From NCBI GenBank assembly GCA_947650285.1, contig CANTFL010000372.1, positions 1 to 64,000 on the forward strand: a DNA stretch of 64,000 nucleotides, written 5' to 3'. This DNA comes from Hyaloperonospora brassicae. Its lineage: Eukaryota > Oomycota > Peronosporomycetes > Peronosporales > Peronosporaceae. A program made the position numbers and the translations under genes. Every line of letters begins with the position of its first letter. Position 1 is the first letter of the stretch. The notes beneath the pieces were generated by a model. The model saw nothing but the letters and a program-made list of their open reading frames with translations, ran no database searches and had not been told where the DNA came from. Below, in pieces: positions 11,103 to 22,319 of this stretch.

Positions 11103-13456
11103 CATCGGATGTAGCTGTCGACGGCCTCAGGGGAAGAAAGTACGACGATTGCGGTGCCATCGTGCCGTCGTCAAAGATTAAATATGAAAGACGTTTCTAC
11201 AGTACTACACATGACATGCCGAAAGGTTGTTTGAATGTCTAATTATACATTCATGTTGATGTGGTCGCGTCAACTATCGTTGCTACACACGTCGCACATA
11301 ACTTGAACCCTTGTGATTGCAGCTACTCAATGGCGGGCCATTTCGCCAAAACAGATACAATTAGATATCATATGCAACCAAGCATTATACAGGTTTGTAG
11401 CGTCCTATTGATTGCAATTGGCAAATCTACAAGTGAATGAGCGCAAGGTGATCGCCAATCTGGTACTGCATTGCGTTTTGTCACATGTAGCCTTGACGTG
11501 ACATTGAAATCAGAATAGTTTTACTATAAACATGGTGAATGTTGAAGCGTTTAAAATATTATCTGCTAACTATTTAGTAAACGGATAATGACACCCGCAT
11601 ATAAGTTGGTATCAGCTTAGTCTACACCTATAGAGAGGAATGCGTTTCACTGCAGTCTTAGCCAACAGTCTGACTAGCTTCCGTCCTCGGATGAACAAAG
11701 GCATTTACGCCTATAAAGAACGGACACTCAACGAGTGGCAACCGCATAATCGAAGTACAAGTTTCATTCAAATTTATCGCCTACATCAGCTTAAGTGTTT
11801 TTTAAACGGACAACACAAATTATAAAAATAGAGTCCTCCTTTCCTTAGCATATTACAAGTTTGCCGTATTGAACGCTTTCTGCACGTAAAGCACTTAATG
11901 TATTGAAGGGGCAATCTTACACCGTCATAAGTGTTGATCGCTTGCACTGCGATAAGTCAGGCGGAAGGTGCCTCGTTACACTTAATATCACTTGTTGTTT
12001 ATTCACAGGTTCCTTCATAGAATAAGTGTCGTGAGTGTCTTTGCACCTCGAGCCTTGTGACCATCTGAGTAATATCAATAAATTAGTTGTGGGTCATACG
12101 GCTAATTACGACGGCGATGCCATCGCCGATGCCTGGTCGTGTGACCTGCCAAAAATACACAAACCACACCACTAGCGCCGAGCTCATTCAGCTAGCACTG
12201 TTGAAGCGAAGTATAAGAGCTCTCTGACAAAAGCGAAAATCTTTAGAGCGTTAGCTGTTGCAATACTACGCACTCAACAAGTTGTTTGTGCATTCCGAAA
12301 GGGGATTTTACACTCGCAACTTTGAGACAGCAGCATAGGTGCTGCTGCTGAATCGTTGGTGCGTACGCATTGATCACCACTGTTATGGGGCACCCTCCGC
12401 TCGGAGAGACAGTGTACATGGTTTCTTAACTGACCACGGTGTAAGTGTAGTAAATATAGCGCTTTTTAGGAAAGAGGATGATAAGAAACTGCATCAGGGT
12501 AACTTACTTCTCCCTGAACTACTCTGTTGCCTTACCCTCCCTTCTCCAATCGTTTCAAATCGTTTGGTCGCTAGCACTAGCTACTTCTATTTACTATGGA
12601 TGCAGGAAACGATGGATGGCTCCAATCGAAGCTTCCACTTCAAAAATCCTCAACTTCAAACAAAAATTCGGTTCCTCGAAGCCTCGCCTGCGATGTACGT
12701 GCAGAGGAAGGCTTCATCTTTCAAACAAATACGCTCAAAAGAAGGATAATAGAACTATATACTATATTGGTAAAGTCTCCTGTGATATACCCCTTTTCCC
12801 TTACTTTGACTGACTGATCCACAAAATTCAAAAGCAGCTACGCGCTCACCACTCATGCGCGCGTATAGCAACTATTGGTGGCCGAATCGTTCGACATCAT
12901 GTCTATATCAATTAAAAATGGACAGGTGCCGAATATAATATTTATAGGTGATAATTCTTCAATATTCGCTATATAAGGTAAATATTGGTATATATTATCA
13001 ATTAAGATATTATTTGAATTGACACAATTTAGTGTCGATGACATGTGGCGGGCTCACCCCGATACAAGAGAGCTCAAATATCTACATGCTAAAGTAAGAA
13101 GGTGTTCGGTGCATTTATTTGCAGCAAGGATATTGCAAGTGTGTGTATAAGCACAATCATCTGTTAATTGAGTATATAACCGTAGGCAAACTTTTTCTGG
13201 TTGATTTCTCGCTACGTAACTTACTAATGCTTCGATCGCTAAGCTGACGTGGAGTGTGTTAAACAACGCGACCCTTGGGACGCAATGACTGCTGTAATGC
13301 AACGAATGTTGGGGTAATGCGACGATTCACGAGCGAGGCGACTGCCGGCTGCGTGCACAGGAGAGTTATAGGGAGCGTTCAATCATGAGCGATAAAGACG
13401 ACGCTGTTCAATAAAGCTCTCAGTTCTTTATCGAAAATTTTCGGGGCACTACGATC
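11103..13456. other. Intergenic, no supported gene
   Basis: A 136-codon plus-strand frame at 12339-12749 overlaps equally long frames in other phases and has no recognisable motif, so it is not called. A TIR-like fragment at 12838-12915 is listed separately. Confidence 0.4.
12838..12915 (+). repeat. Diverged TIR-like fragment
   Basis: The run CTACGCGCTCACCACTCATG...AGCAACTATTGGTGG aligns with positions about 50-90 of the left TIR of the first element (CTACTTACCACTCATCG...AGCAGCGATTGGTGG). It may be one end of an older related element; no partner end was found nearby. Confidence 0.4.
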
Positions 13457-13543
13457 TAACAGAGTGGGCATCACAAAACCCTTGTTATACCGATTCTTAT
13501 TCGGTGTCCACACGACCGACTGTCGGAGGGGGTACTCCGTTTC
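13457..13543 (-). repeat. LTR 'E', left piece (split by element C)
   Basis: This aligns with the start of the B-type LTR: a GAGTGG...ATCACAAA start, an inverted GATTC pair, then CGACCGACTGTCGGAGGGGG. It breaks off at GTTTC (13539-13543), where element C begins. The remainder resumes at about 47278 after C, so C inserted into this older LTR. Confidence 0.6.
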
Positions 13544-13867
13544 TGTAATGGGCCACCCTGTTACACAAGTTGTCTCGATTAAGTTTACATGTTAATTAAG
13601 TAGGGTGTCTACGTCCGAAGTAGAGGATGTAGCAAGTCGCATATTTGTAGCTGGTTTAATGGGCTGAATCCATTATTAGCCAGTAAGATATCGACACGTA
13701 GATTCAGTGGTTCTCATGAATCCATGAGAACTATACGTACTTAGGATTATAAAGGACAAATAAATATATATTGAGTTCAAAAAATACTTAATGCCTAAAA
13801 CTTGGGGTTAAGGATTCCTAAGCATAGATATTGTAAGTTAAGTAAGGGTTGTTCTAGCCCCGTTACA
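13544..13867 (+). repeat. Element C 5' LTR
   Basis: A 324-bp LTR, TGTAATGGG...CCCCGTTACA, aligning end to end with 46954-47272 but with scattered substitutions, consistent with an old insertion. It contains a short inverted repeat around 13710-13735 (GTTCTCATGAATCCATGAGAAC). Confidence 0.85.
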
Positions 13868-13869
13868 CC

Positions 13870-13887
13870 TGGTAGCACTTTGTAGTC
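13870..13887 (+). other. Element C primer-binding site
   Basis: TGGTAGCACTTTGTAG begins two bases after the LTR. TGG at the start is what complementarity to a tRNA 3' CCA end requires. The tRNA identity is not determined. Confidence 0.55.
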
Positions 13888-13975
13888 CTTCCCATGCCCG
13901 AGTTTAAGCTGAGCGATTCGTTGTACTTTAAAGCTCAAGACGCGAGTCTGGGCACGCGACTTTTCCCCGTCTCAC

Positions 13976-14690
13976 TAATGTTGAGTACGATGCGCTAAAT
14001 AGCCTCGCTGCGATATCTGAAGAGGCATTTGTTGTGTCACTGATGAAATCAGCGACTACTGATGGACAGCGTCTCGCAATACACGACTTCTTGGCTCGCG
14101 AGCTCGCCATATCTAATCGGCGAGGTTTAACTCCCTCGCGGACTTCACGGAAAGATGCCGTGAAGATGGAGACCTCCGTCTACTCTGGCGAAGGCGAAGA
14201 GGGCTTGTCGCTGTCGCGTTGGTTCCGCGAGGTTGAGATCTCTATAGCCTCGAGACTTCCAGATACTACTCAAGCGAAGGTCGACTTCCTCTTTTCCCGT
14301 CTCACTGGGAAAGCAAATGAGTGGGCTCTTAATAAACTCGATGTAGACGAGTATGTGTTCTTTATTCTTATAGCCATTCAGAGTGACCTTCGGCTCGCCT
14401 TCAAGCCGCCACAATAAAAGAAGTTGGTGCGATTGAGGTTCCTGTCCTTGAGATAGGGTGAGATATCCATGCGCGACTACGTGCAGATCATTCGCCATCT
14501 GTCGTCGTGCATTGTCACGCACCCTGTGGACATTTACACAAGTGAACGTCTTTGTCGACAGAATGCGTGAGGGGCAGACTTGCCTATCACTGGAACGCGC
14601 GGAGCCTGCCACGTTGGAGGAGGATTTCGATATCGCCCTCACTGAGGATTTTAGAGTCACCACGGCCTACAAAAAGCCTAACATTGTTAC
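13976..14690 (+). pseudogene. gag: Element C gag, first part
   Basis: A Retrotrans_gag-type capsid domain. It includes the motifs [38 protein letters not shown] and, after a stop at 14417 and a frame change, VNVFVDRMREGQTCLSLERA and EDFRVTTAYKKP. It would package element RNA in virus-like particles. The frame is cut at TTAC (14687-14690) by element A and resumes at 26600. At least one frameshift lies between 14417 and 14520. Confidence 0.75.
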
Positions 14691-16499
14691 GGTGGTGAAG
14701 TCGATCTCACAAAGTTACTTTAGTGAGTGTCGATCTTCCACTTGCCCAGACTTGTCGACTCACGGAGGGGATACTCCGATCCGTGCCTTGCTGTATAACC
14801 TTGTGCTCACCTTGTGTACCCGTCGGTTGGGCTGGCTTGAGCTCTTCGTAATGGCCTTGGGAGATGTCGATCTCGCTGAGGGTTTGGTGTTGAGCGTTCG
14901 CTTCCGGTGCGGAAATCTTAACACCACGAACGGGGTTCTGCGATCCTGATCTTGCGTCGCGGCGATCTATATTTGGAGATGTCGCGATCTCGATCTTGAA
15001 TCACACCGATCTCGACTCGTCTTCGGGATCGGGGTCTTCGCTGTGCGGAAATCTTCACTCAGCAAATAATAGTCTTGCGTCGATCTTGCGTTGGGATTGG
15101 TCCGATCTGGTCTCAGGATCGGCCGATCTTGCCGGAAGTGCGCAATATGGACAGATCGGTTCTTGGTTTCGCCAAAATGAAACACGCCGATATGTCCAGT
15201 AGATCGCTTCGATCTCGCTCGGTCTTGTCTTGAACGCCTTGTCCAGATCTTCTAACCGCTTGAGCCGTCTCGCGATCTTGTGTCCAAAATCCTTTTCCTT
15301 TTCCTTTGTTGTGTGGCTGCTACCATAGCAGTTGAGTTGAGTGTGAGTACTTGATCGATCCGGGCCAGATATCCCGAGATCGCTCTTCTCGATCTTGGCC
15401 AACAATCCAAGATCGGTCTTCTGTGTCCCTGTAACACGCGTGCCTTAACCCGCCGGGGAAGCCAAATCAATCTTGCCCGGAGAAGAGGGGAGGAACGCGC
15501 GTCGTGAGCAGAAGAAGTAGAATTCAAGTTTGTTTATTAACCAACCAAATTAATAGCCAACCTATCATTAAGCCTATTCCCAGCCGTAGGTCACTCTCCA
15601 AGTCGATATCATCTTGAAGCTTGACCGCCCCCTTGAACACGTGTCGAGATTTCGTGACCTGTACTCCAAAGATAGCGCCAATACTCCCGATATCGCACCT
15701 AGACACCAAAAAAGGACTAAATTCCAAATATGGTACCAAATACCCAATTTTGGTACCGAAAAGTCCAAAATAGTATCCAAGATGTGGGACGTGTCTAAAT
15801 CGATTTTGCGACGTCACTTCGACCGGCTTCCACTGGCTCTTTCGGTCTGAACGTTTGGGACATCACTCATGGATCTCCAACAAGCATGTTTATCATCATA
15901 CAATAGCTCCATCATCGATATATCCATAACCAGCAGGGAACATGACCGATCTGATGTCCAATTCGAGATCGTTGAGGATCGACACAGTGCGATCCGGCCC
16001 TATATGCCTTTTCCGTTCATTGTGCATACTCCGATACTATACTCAACGGTTTATTCGCACAATAAGACATCCACAATTCTCACAACGGTCCCACGGACCC
16101 CCACAAACAACCCCACTTCCAGATCGGTCCATAATTAACCTGAATCAGTACTCCCTTTGGGAGACCCTTAGAGAGTGTCACCGGTCTGCAGGATGTTACA
16201 CCTTCGTCATATAGTCACATCACATCGCCCGATCTCAGATTCTTGTCCCAGATCACTCCATGGAAATCGTCCTAACTGTCGTCTTGTCCCGGATCACCCC
16301 GTCTCAGATCGTTCCATACCCATCATTCTGACGACAGTTGGATCGGATCGCCGATCCTGTTTCCTTATTGGATCGGATCGCCGATCCTGTTTCCTTATTG
16401 GATCGCCAAGTCCCATGGCCTCTTTTTCCACCAGTGAGTGGCGTCCCAAATGTGTAGCCACCGATTCTCGTACAAAATTTGATGAGTGACTTCACCACA
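14691..16499 (-). repeat. Element A 3' LTR
   Basis: An 1809-bp LTR. Its plus-strand left edge reads GGTGGTGAAGTC (the terminal TG has become GG) and its right edge GACTTCACCACA. It is rich in GATC. A 35-bp segment is directly repeated at about 16336-16400 (GGATCGGATCGCCGATCCTG). Short open frames inside are LTR sequence, not genes. Confidence 0.88.
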
Positions 16500-16513
16500 A
16501 CCGCCCCCTGTAC
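16500..16513 (-). other. Element A polypurine tract
   Basis: Read on the minus strand, the bases immediately before the 3' LTR are purine-rich with a run of five G (ACAGGGGGCGGT), as expected for the plus-strand primer of reverse transcription. Confidence 0.5.
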
Positions 16514-16968
16514 TGAAGTCCATTGTACAGCAATTGACCTCAGTACAGTCACTCATCAACTTAGCTCCAGCCACTCAAGTCCGTCTTTTGACCTTTCCAA
16601 CGCATCTCCTAACCTCGCCGATCTCGTCAGAAGGCTCCGCCTTGTTTCTGTCTCCGGATCGCGACCCGTCGTCTGCAGAACAAGTTCAAGTCTGCTCCAT
16701 CGTCTTAGTTCAAGATCGATGCCCAAGCCCAATCGTCTTGCATAATCGTGTAAGTCATTCGATTATCGTCTCTTTCTTAAATACTTCATTCTTTGCAACT
16801 TCCACAACCTCGATTCTTCTCATTTCACATCATTCAGTAAGGTAATTCACGTGACTATCTCCATACTCATACACAAAAACACCATAAATCGGCCGGTGCT
16901 ACCTCACAGCACATCTTGCAACCTCATCCACCAGCATGTGCTACCGCCTAGCACACTTGTTCGAACTG
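16514..16968 (-). other. Element A 3' non-coding stretch
   Basis: Lies between the chromodomain frame and the polypurine tract. Overlapping short plus-strand frames here have no motif. I see no gene. Confidence 0.4.
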
Positions 16969-17660
16969 TTAAGGTTCGTCCGACTTGCCTTCGTGAGACT
17001 GCATTGCTTCAAAACGGTTTCGACTCACTCGGTTCCGTTCAAACTCTTGCAAGATCGCCCCACAACTCAGATCGGCCTCATCCACCCAACTTAAATCGGG
17101 ATGTCCCTTCCACTTCACCAGAAACTGTCGGTGTACTCGCCCATAACGGGTTTTCCTACCAGATCGCACGTCCAGTATTTCTTCTACTTCGTATTCTCCC
17201 TCTTCGAGATCGCTCTCCCAACTGTCTTCTGGCAGCAGAGCCTCATCAAAATCCAAGCGCTCTGCTTCGTCTATCGTCAGCTGATCTTTCGGCCGTTCAG
17301 GGAACGATTTTACCTTTTTTAGCTTCGATCAATGTACAATCGGAAATAACCGATACGGAGTTCCGGCGATTTCTAATTTCACAGCGTGATCTCCACAAAT
17401 GTCCGCAACTCGGAATGGGCCATGCCACATATGCGCTAGCTTCTTCGCATATCCCTCTTTGGCTCGATTCAGGTATAACCAAACTTGCGTTCCCACTTCG
17501 ATCTCATGTTGCTCCAAATCTTGATTATGTCTATCTGCCCTCCCTTGGATCGCAGCTCGTAGTTGATCGTTCACTGCGGATCGAGATCGCTGGTATTGTC
17601 TTTGCATACTATATCTCCACCGCTTCGGATCGCGATCTCTTGTTCTCGTGTTCCCCACTG
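16969..17660 (-). pseudogene. Element A integrase C-terminus and chromodomain
   Basis: The first block (17658-17329) ends with WHGPFRVADICGDHAVKLEI, a GPY/F-like module that follows the integrase core. The second block (17256-16969) has EYEVEEILDVRSG..., then FLVKWKGHPDLSWVDEADLS, a clear chromodomain with the expected aromatic and hydrophobic pattern. It would steer integration towards modified chromatin. An acidic linker (SDLEEGEYEVEE) joins the two. A small break separates the blocks near 17290. Confidence 0.8.
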
Positions 17661-17702
17661 ATAACGTAGCTTCAGACGTCGATCGTGGATCCCACCCATG
17701 AA

Positions 17703-18400
17703 TCAGATAGAATGGGGTGTCCCCCGGATCCGATCTTGTGCGGTGTTAATTGCAAATGTGAGTCGCTCAGCATGCTCATCCCAGTCCCGTTGGTCCACTA
17801 CAGCCATGTACATCTTGAGCGAATGCGTCAAGGTTTGCACCATTCGCTCGGCTGTTCCATTTGCTTGTGGCCTGTAGGCCATGGTAGCACGTTGTTTCTG
17901 TCCTAAGATCCGACTGAAGGCTCGGAAAAAAGTCGGACATAAATCCCGGTTCTCGATCGTGTCTGATAGCCTCGCTAGCTCCGAAGCGCCAAAACACACA
18001 TTCTTCGTAATTCTCAGCTATTGTTTGTGCTGCTCGTGATGAGCTAGCCTTTGCAATCACATATACCGAGAAGAGAGCCACCCAAATAAGCAGTTCGGTA
18101 TTCCTTGTGAATGACTTGGGCAACGACAATATATGATCCATTGCGATGATCTGAAATGGATAGGTTGCGTGTAAGTTGCCCGGGGATCTCCCATGAATCG
18201 TCGGGCTTCCTTTTCCCGTTTCACAGTCAGTACATTCGCCCACACATCGTTGCACACTCCGATATAGTCCTCTCCAATGGAATCGCGATCTGATCCTCTG
18301 ATAAGTTCTACCGATACCCTGATGGCCTCCTTCCAGACTCGTATGATAGTGATGCAAAAAAAATAGTGTTGCAACATCTCAGGGATCACCAACCGCATCA
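17703..18400 (-). pseudogene. Element A integrase core
   Basis: The zinc-binding HHCC module is visible in the 18357-17776 frame (HYHTSLEGGHQGIGR, then CVGECTDC). It is followed by the first catalytic Asp (IIAMDHI) and the second (IRHDREPGFMSDFF). The third catalytic residue is in the 17999-17703 frame (MAYRPQANGTAERMVQTL). The D,D,E triad is complete at protein level, but two frameshifts split it (near 18370 and 17960). Confidence 0.82.
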
Positions 18401-19705
18401 TCCCATCGCGATCTTCTGACTCTCTTTTCGCCATAGGGCAGAAAAAAAGCAGATCGTTCTCATCGATCTCGTATTCTGGCGCCAGTTTTGCACACATCTT
18501 CATCTCTCCCGCGTCTAAGTTTGATACATCGCCACTTAGATACATCTTGAGATTGACAATCCAACACTCTTCATCTTGAGCTTGGACAGTTCGTTGTACC
18601 CTAATCCATTGTACTATCTCCTCCTGTACCACTTCAGGTTCATGACGTATCCTCCCGGCTGATCTCATGATTGCAGCTATCCGCACCAACTGACCATCTT
18701 GCTTGGGCTTCAACAATTCATCGAGCCGGTTCAAAGTCATCAGATCTTGCCGCTCTTCTTCAGCTACAACAATTCTTCCCTTTTCATTCTGCAATGCTGT
18801 GCTGGCTAGTCGATCTGCGCTCTGGTTCCACTCTCGCTTCATATGTAGAAACTCGTGACTAGGCCATGATCGCAGCTTCACCAACGCTTTTTGTCTCAGT
18901 AGTTGAAGGCCCGGTGCCTTGCAGTCGATCTCACCGCGCATCTGTCGAATCACCAAATTAGAATTTCCGCACAGAATTACTCGCCCCCTGTTCAGATCGG
19001 CGAGTAACTCAAAGCACAATAGCAAGCCATTATACTCCGCTTCATTCACAGTCAGATTGTGAGCATATCTCGATTCTGCTGCCACGATCGCCCATTCGGG
19101 TAACCTCTGTATCACCGCACGGAACGACCCTCCTTTCTTTTTTATCCTCGCCGATCCATCGAAGCTGGCCACCAGCAACTCCTCATCTGCTTTCACCGTT
19201 GGTGGTGGTGTTGATATCTTAAGTCGGCAGTCTTTATGTGGGGAGATCGCGATCAGCATCTCTTCTATTTCGTTTCTTGGGGTGATACTCGCTGCCAACA
19301 TGCCCAGAATTTCTTCTTCTCCTTTTTCGCACCTCTTCACCTCCATAGTCCAGTTCGACAACAAAGCAGCCCAACGTCCTAATCTACCGTTGAGTCCTCG
19401 AGATTGCATCAACCACGCTAACGTGAAATGTTGGGTCAGCACAGTGATCTCCCGCGAGGCAAGCGTAGTATAGCATACATCCAAGACACGAAGTAGCGCC
19501 AGCACTTCTTTTCCACCGTTCCGTAGTTAAGCTCATTTGGCTTCAACGTGCGGCTTGTAAACGACACCGGATGATACACGCCATCGTACTCTTGTATCAG
19601 GGCCGCTGAAACAGCCCACTTGCTAGCATAGACCACGATCACGGGAGGGCGATCTGGGTCGAAGTATTTGAGCATGGGAGCTGTAGCTATCTTAGCCTTT
19701 AGCAT
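18401..19705 (-). pseudogene. Element A RNase H plus second, archaeal-type RNase H
   Basis: The 19705-19436 frame holds the usual Ty3/gypsy RNase H start (VIVVYASKWAVSAALIQ; the catalytic DAS is YAS here) and continues after a frameshift in the 19505-18057 frame (TQHFTLAWLMQSRGLNGRLG). Residues about 112-226 of the latter form a second complete RNase H: SFDGSAR (first Asp), NEAEYNGLLL (Glu), CGNSNLVIRQM (Asn where Asp is expected) and NQSADRLAS (last Asp). This is the extra RNase H known from some oomycete and plant LTR elements. The Asp-to-Asn change should inactivate this copy; the equivalent residue is Asp in element B. Confidence 0.82.
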
Positions 19706-19813
19706 AGTGAAAGCAACCTTGGAATCCTTCCATCGACCGTCGGTCGACCATTCGTCACCTGCTGCAAGCTGGGATTGGCGGATCTCGAAGAATTCCGATT
19801 CTCTTAACTCATA

Positions 19814-20962
19814 CTATACCGCGGCATACAACGCTAAATCCTCAATGACGCGACGGTAGTAGTTCAAGCTCCCGAGAAAAGATTTCATAGCTCGTAGCGT
19901 GCTAGGGAACGGGATGTTGATCAACGACTCCAAGTTCATGGGCTGAGCCTCCAGACCATCCACAGACACTCGATGTCCCAAATAATCGACTTTACGGCAC
20001 CCCCAAAAACCCTTTGTGAGACTGATAGACAGATTCCACTTATCACATGCTTCCAGCAATCGCTCTACTTTCGCGTACAGAGATCCCCATGAGGTGGCTG
20101 GTATGAGGATGTCGTCGATGTAAGATCGGCGTCCCAGTATAGAAGATCGCCGATCTATCTCAGGTTCGCCGTCCTTGAACACGTCGATCGGGCCCTCCGA
20201 GGTTGATCTCTGGCCGATCTTGAGATATCCATACAGCGCATTGTCAACTAGACGTTGGTAGATCTGGGGCGCGTTCTTAAGCCCAAAAGGCATTCGCAAC
20301 CACTCAAAAAGACCAAATTGCGTAACAAACGCTGAGATCAATTTTGCTCGCTCGGTCATTTCTACGAATTAGAATCCACTAGCCATGTCTAACGAACAGT
20401 TTTATAGGGCTTTATCCAGGTCTTCCAGCAGATCGCTGATCAACGGCATGGGATACACCATCAGGCGTGTCAGCTGATTCACTCTCCGATAATCTATACA
20501 AAATCGAATGTCCACTCCATTCTTCTTGATGATCACCACTATCGGAGACGCCCAAGGTGACGTGGATAGCTGAACGATCTTGGCCGCTAACAGCCCTTTG
20601 ATAAGATCTGACAGCTTCTCCCGATATTTAGGTGCGACCGGACGTACTCTTTGCGCTATCGGTGATGCCCCACCGACATCAATATCACAGATCGCGCCCC
20701 GTGCTGCTGGGGGTAGGGCGTTACCTTTACCCATGAGGAGGTGACGGCTCTTCCAGATCAGCAATCTGAGCCGCTGTTGGTCCGTGGTGAGAGGCACATT
20801 TGGATCTCCGATCTGAATGTCTTCAATCGTCACTTCTTCCGTAGTCGCCGACATTTCTGGTAGTACTGCCATGTGCTGCTCGATATCTTCAGCAAACAAA
20901 TCTCCGCTCTCGTGGTAGTAAACTGGTGTTCCCGCGATCTCGACATCTTCAGTCTTTAACAT
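19814..20962 (-). pseudogene. Element A reverse transcriptase
   Basis: Two frames cover the RT. 20962-20402 contains the N-terminal part (SPWASPIVVIIKKNGVDIRF, CIDYRRVNQLTRL, VYPMPLISDLL). 20359-19814 contains FEWLRMPFGLKNAPQIYQRL and the catalytic SYIDDILIP. Between them the sequence reads through stop codons where Trp is expected (around 20365 and 20398). An insertion of about 35 residues, acidic and Gly-rich, lies just before YIDD. The RT would copy element RNA to cDNA. Confidence 0.85.
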
Positions 20963-20977
20963 TGCTTCTTCCTTGGG

Positions 20978-21540
20978 CTATTTCGTCTCTCCCGGATGGT
21001 CCAAATTCAGCAGTTTATCAGTCGGTTCGGCCTTCGATGTAGACGATCTGTCACGTAGCCAGTCGGGATCTGTATCGCGATCTCCCTTAGTAGCCTGTTG
21101 GGCTCCGATTTCTTGATCGCCATCCACCCGCGCTATTTCGGCTCCGTTGACCATTACTTCCCTCGCAACCCCAACATCTGTCTTTTGCGATTCATCATCG
21201 CCAGCTTGCTGCTTTATCATGGAAATCGATGGAGGGATGTCCTTTAACGCGTCGGACTGACGTTTCATGATGCATTTGGAAGTGGTATACGTAGGGCGAT
21301 CTACTAGTGGTCCGATCTGTTCTTTTGGGGGTTCATTCACTCGATCCGTTGTAGCCTCATACGCCAGAGTTTGCCTCTCCTTGTACTTCCCCAATCCGAC
21401 CGTCACGAAACCTTGAGTTCGTGGTACCATATCGCCTTCGGTCCACAAGCCTAATATAGAGTGGGTGGGCAGTATGATCTCATGGTCACTAATGTTCATC
21501 ATCTGCAGGTACTTAGTCTTACCCAACCCCGAGATCACAA
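20978..21540 (-). pseudogene. Element A protease-RT linker
   Basis: A 186-residue polar frame starting ISGLGKTKYLQMMNISDHEI, with no catalytic motif. Its position and the TKYLQMMN... segment match the spacer between protease and RT in the related element B. No independent function is assigned. Confidence 0.5.
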
Positions 21541-21547
21541 TGGGAAC

Positions 21548-22115
21548 CTAATCCGGTCCTCTAGCGATCCACAACTTCATCTTAGCCCCTCCGATCCCGA
21601 CCTTCTCTTCCCTTGACTCTCCGACCGGGATCACCACGTGTTGGTCCTTCGCCGTTATATGTTGTATCTTCGATCCGTACGCGGGGCGACGTCCTGCGAG
21701 ATGAATACGGATTTCTTCCGGTAGACATAGCGCGCCATCGGCTAGATTGAGCCGCACTCCGGCAGGCACCATAAAGTCCATGCCCAGAATCGCTTATTAT
21801 CCTGCCAGATCGCCTACCCACACATTGAAATAGTATACCAGCGATCCCGCGAGGGTTACTTTGATCTTGGTACGTCCCATCGTCATATACGTAGTTTCTC
21901 CGATCCCGATACATTCTTGTCGTTGACTTTCGTCAATGTAACAACCGACCTCACGAGCAAAGGTGGTGTCAGTGATCGACACTTCAGAACCAGAATCAAA
22001 TAGCATAGTAGCTTTTGCGTTGTTGATCTTGCCAACAGCTTTAGCTTGTTTGAACCACTTCCCGGGCGAGTAGTGCTTCCATTATCCGCGAGATTCACCG
22101 TAAGGAAGCTCGATC
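21548..22115 (-). pseudogene. Element A aspartic protease
   Basis: ATMLFDSGSEVSITDTTFAR carries the catalytic D-S-G triplet of retroviral-type aspartic proteases, and AILGMDFMVPAGVRL is the downstream flap/ILG segment. Two consecutive TAA codons (about 21793-21798) separate them, so the enzyme is broken here. It would mature Gag-Pol. Codons before the DSG motif are in a shifted frame relative to gag. Confidence 0.75.
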
Positions 22116-22319
22116 TCCATGGTGGTTTATATCGCGAGTACTCATCGATCCGCTTCAGATGGGACACGGAAGCAACACGTTTTGACTTCGAACGAGATAT
22201 ATTTGTTTCCATATCTGTATCCTGATTACTCTCGCGATCTGTCTTCTTCTTTACCACGTATGCAATAATGCAGAGCCTAGAACGCTCGGCTCGTACCAGA
22301 TTTAAACCTGGCGAGCGTC

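Noticed and set aside
12339..12749. 136-codon plus-strand frame
   Set aside because: Competing frames of similar length cover the same bases and no domain, signal or splice pattern supports it.
14996..15850. Several overlapping open frames within the A LTRs (both copies)
   Set aside because: They are identical in both LTRs, lie on both strands in several phases and contain no motif; GATC-rich LTR sequence simply has few stops.
16851..17669. 272-codon plus-strand frame
   Set aside because: It is the shadow of the minus-strand integrase C-terminus and chromodomain of element A, which have clear motifs.
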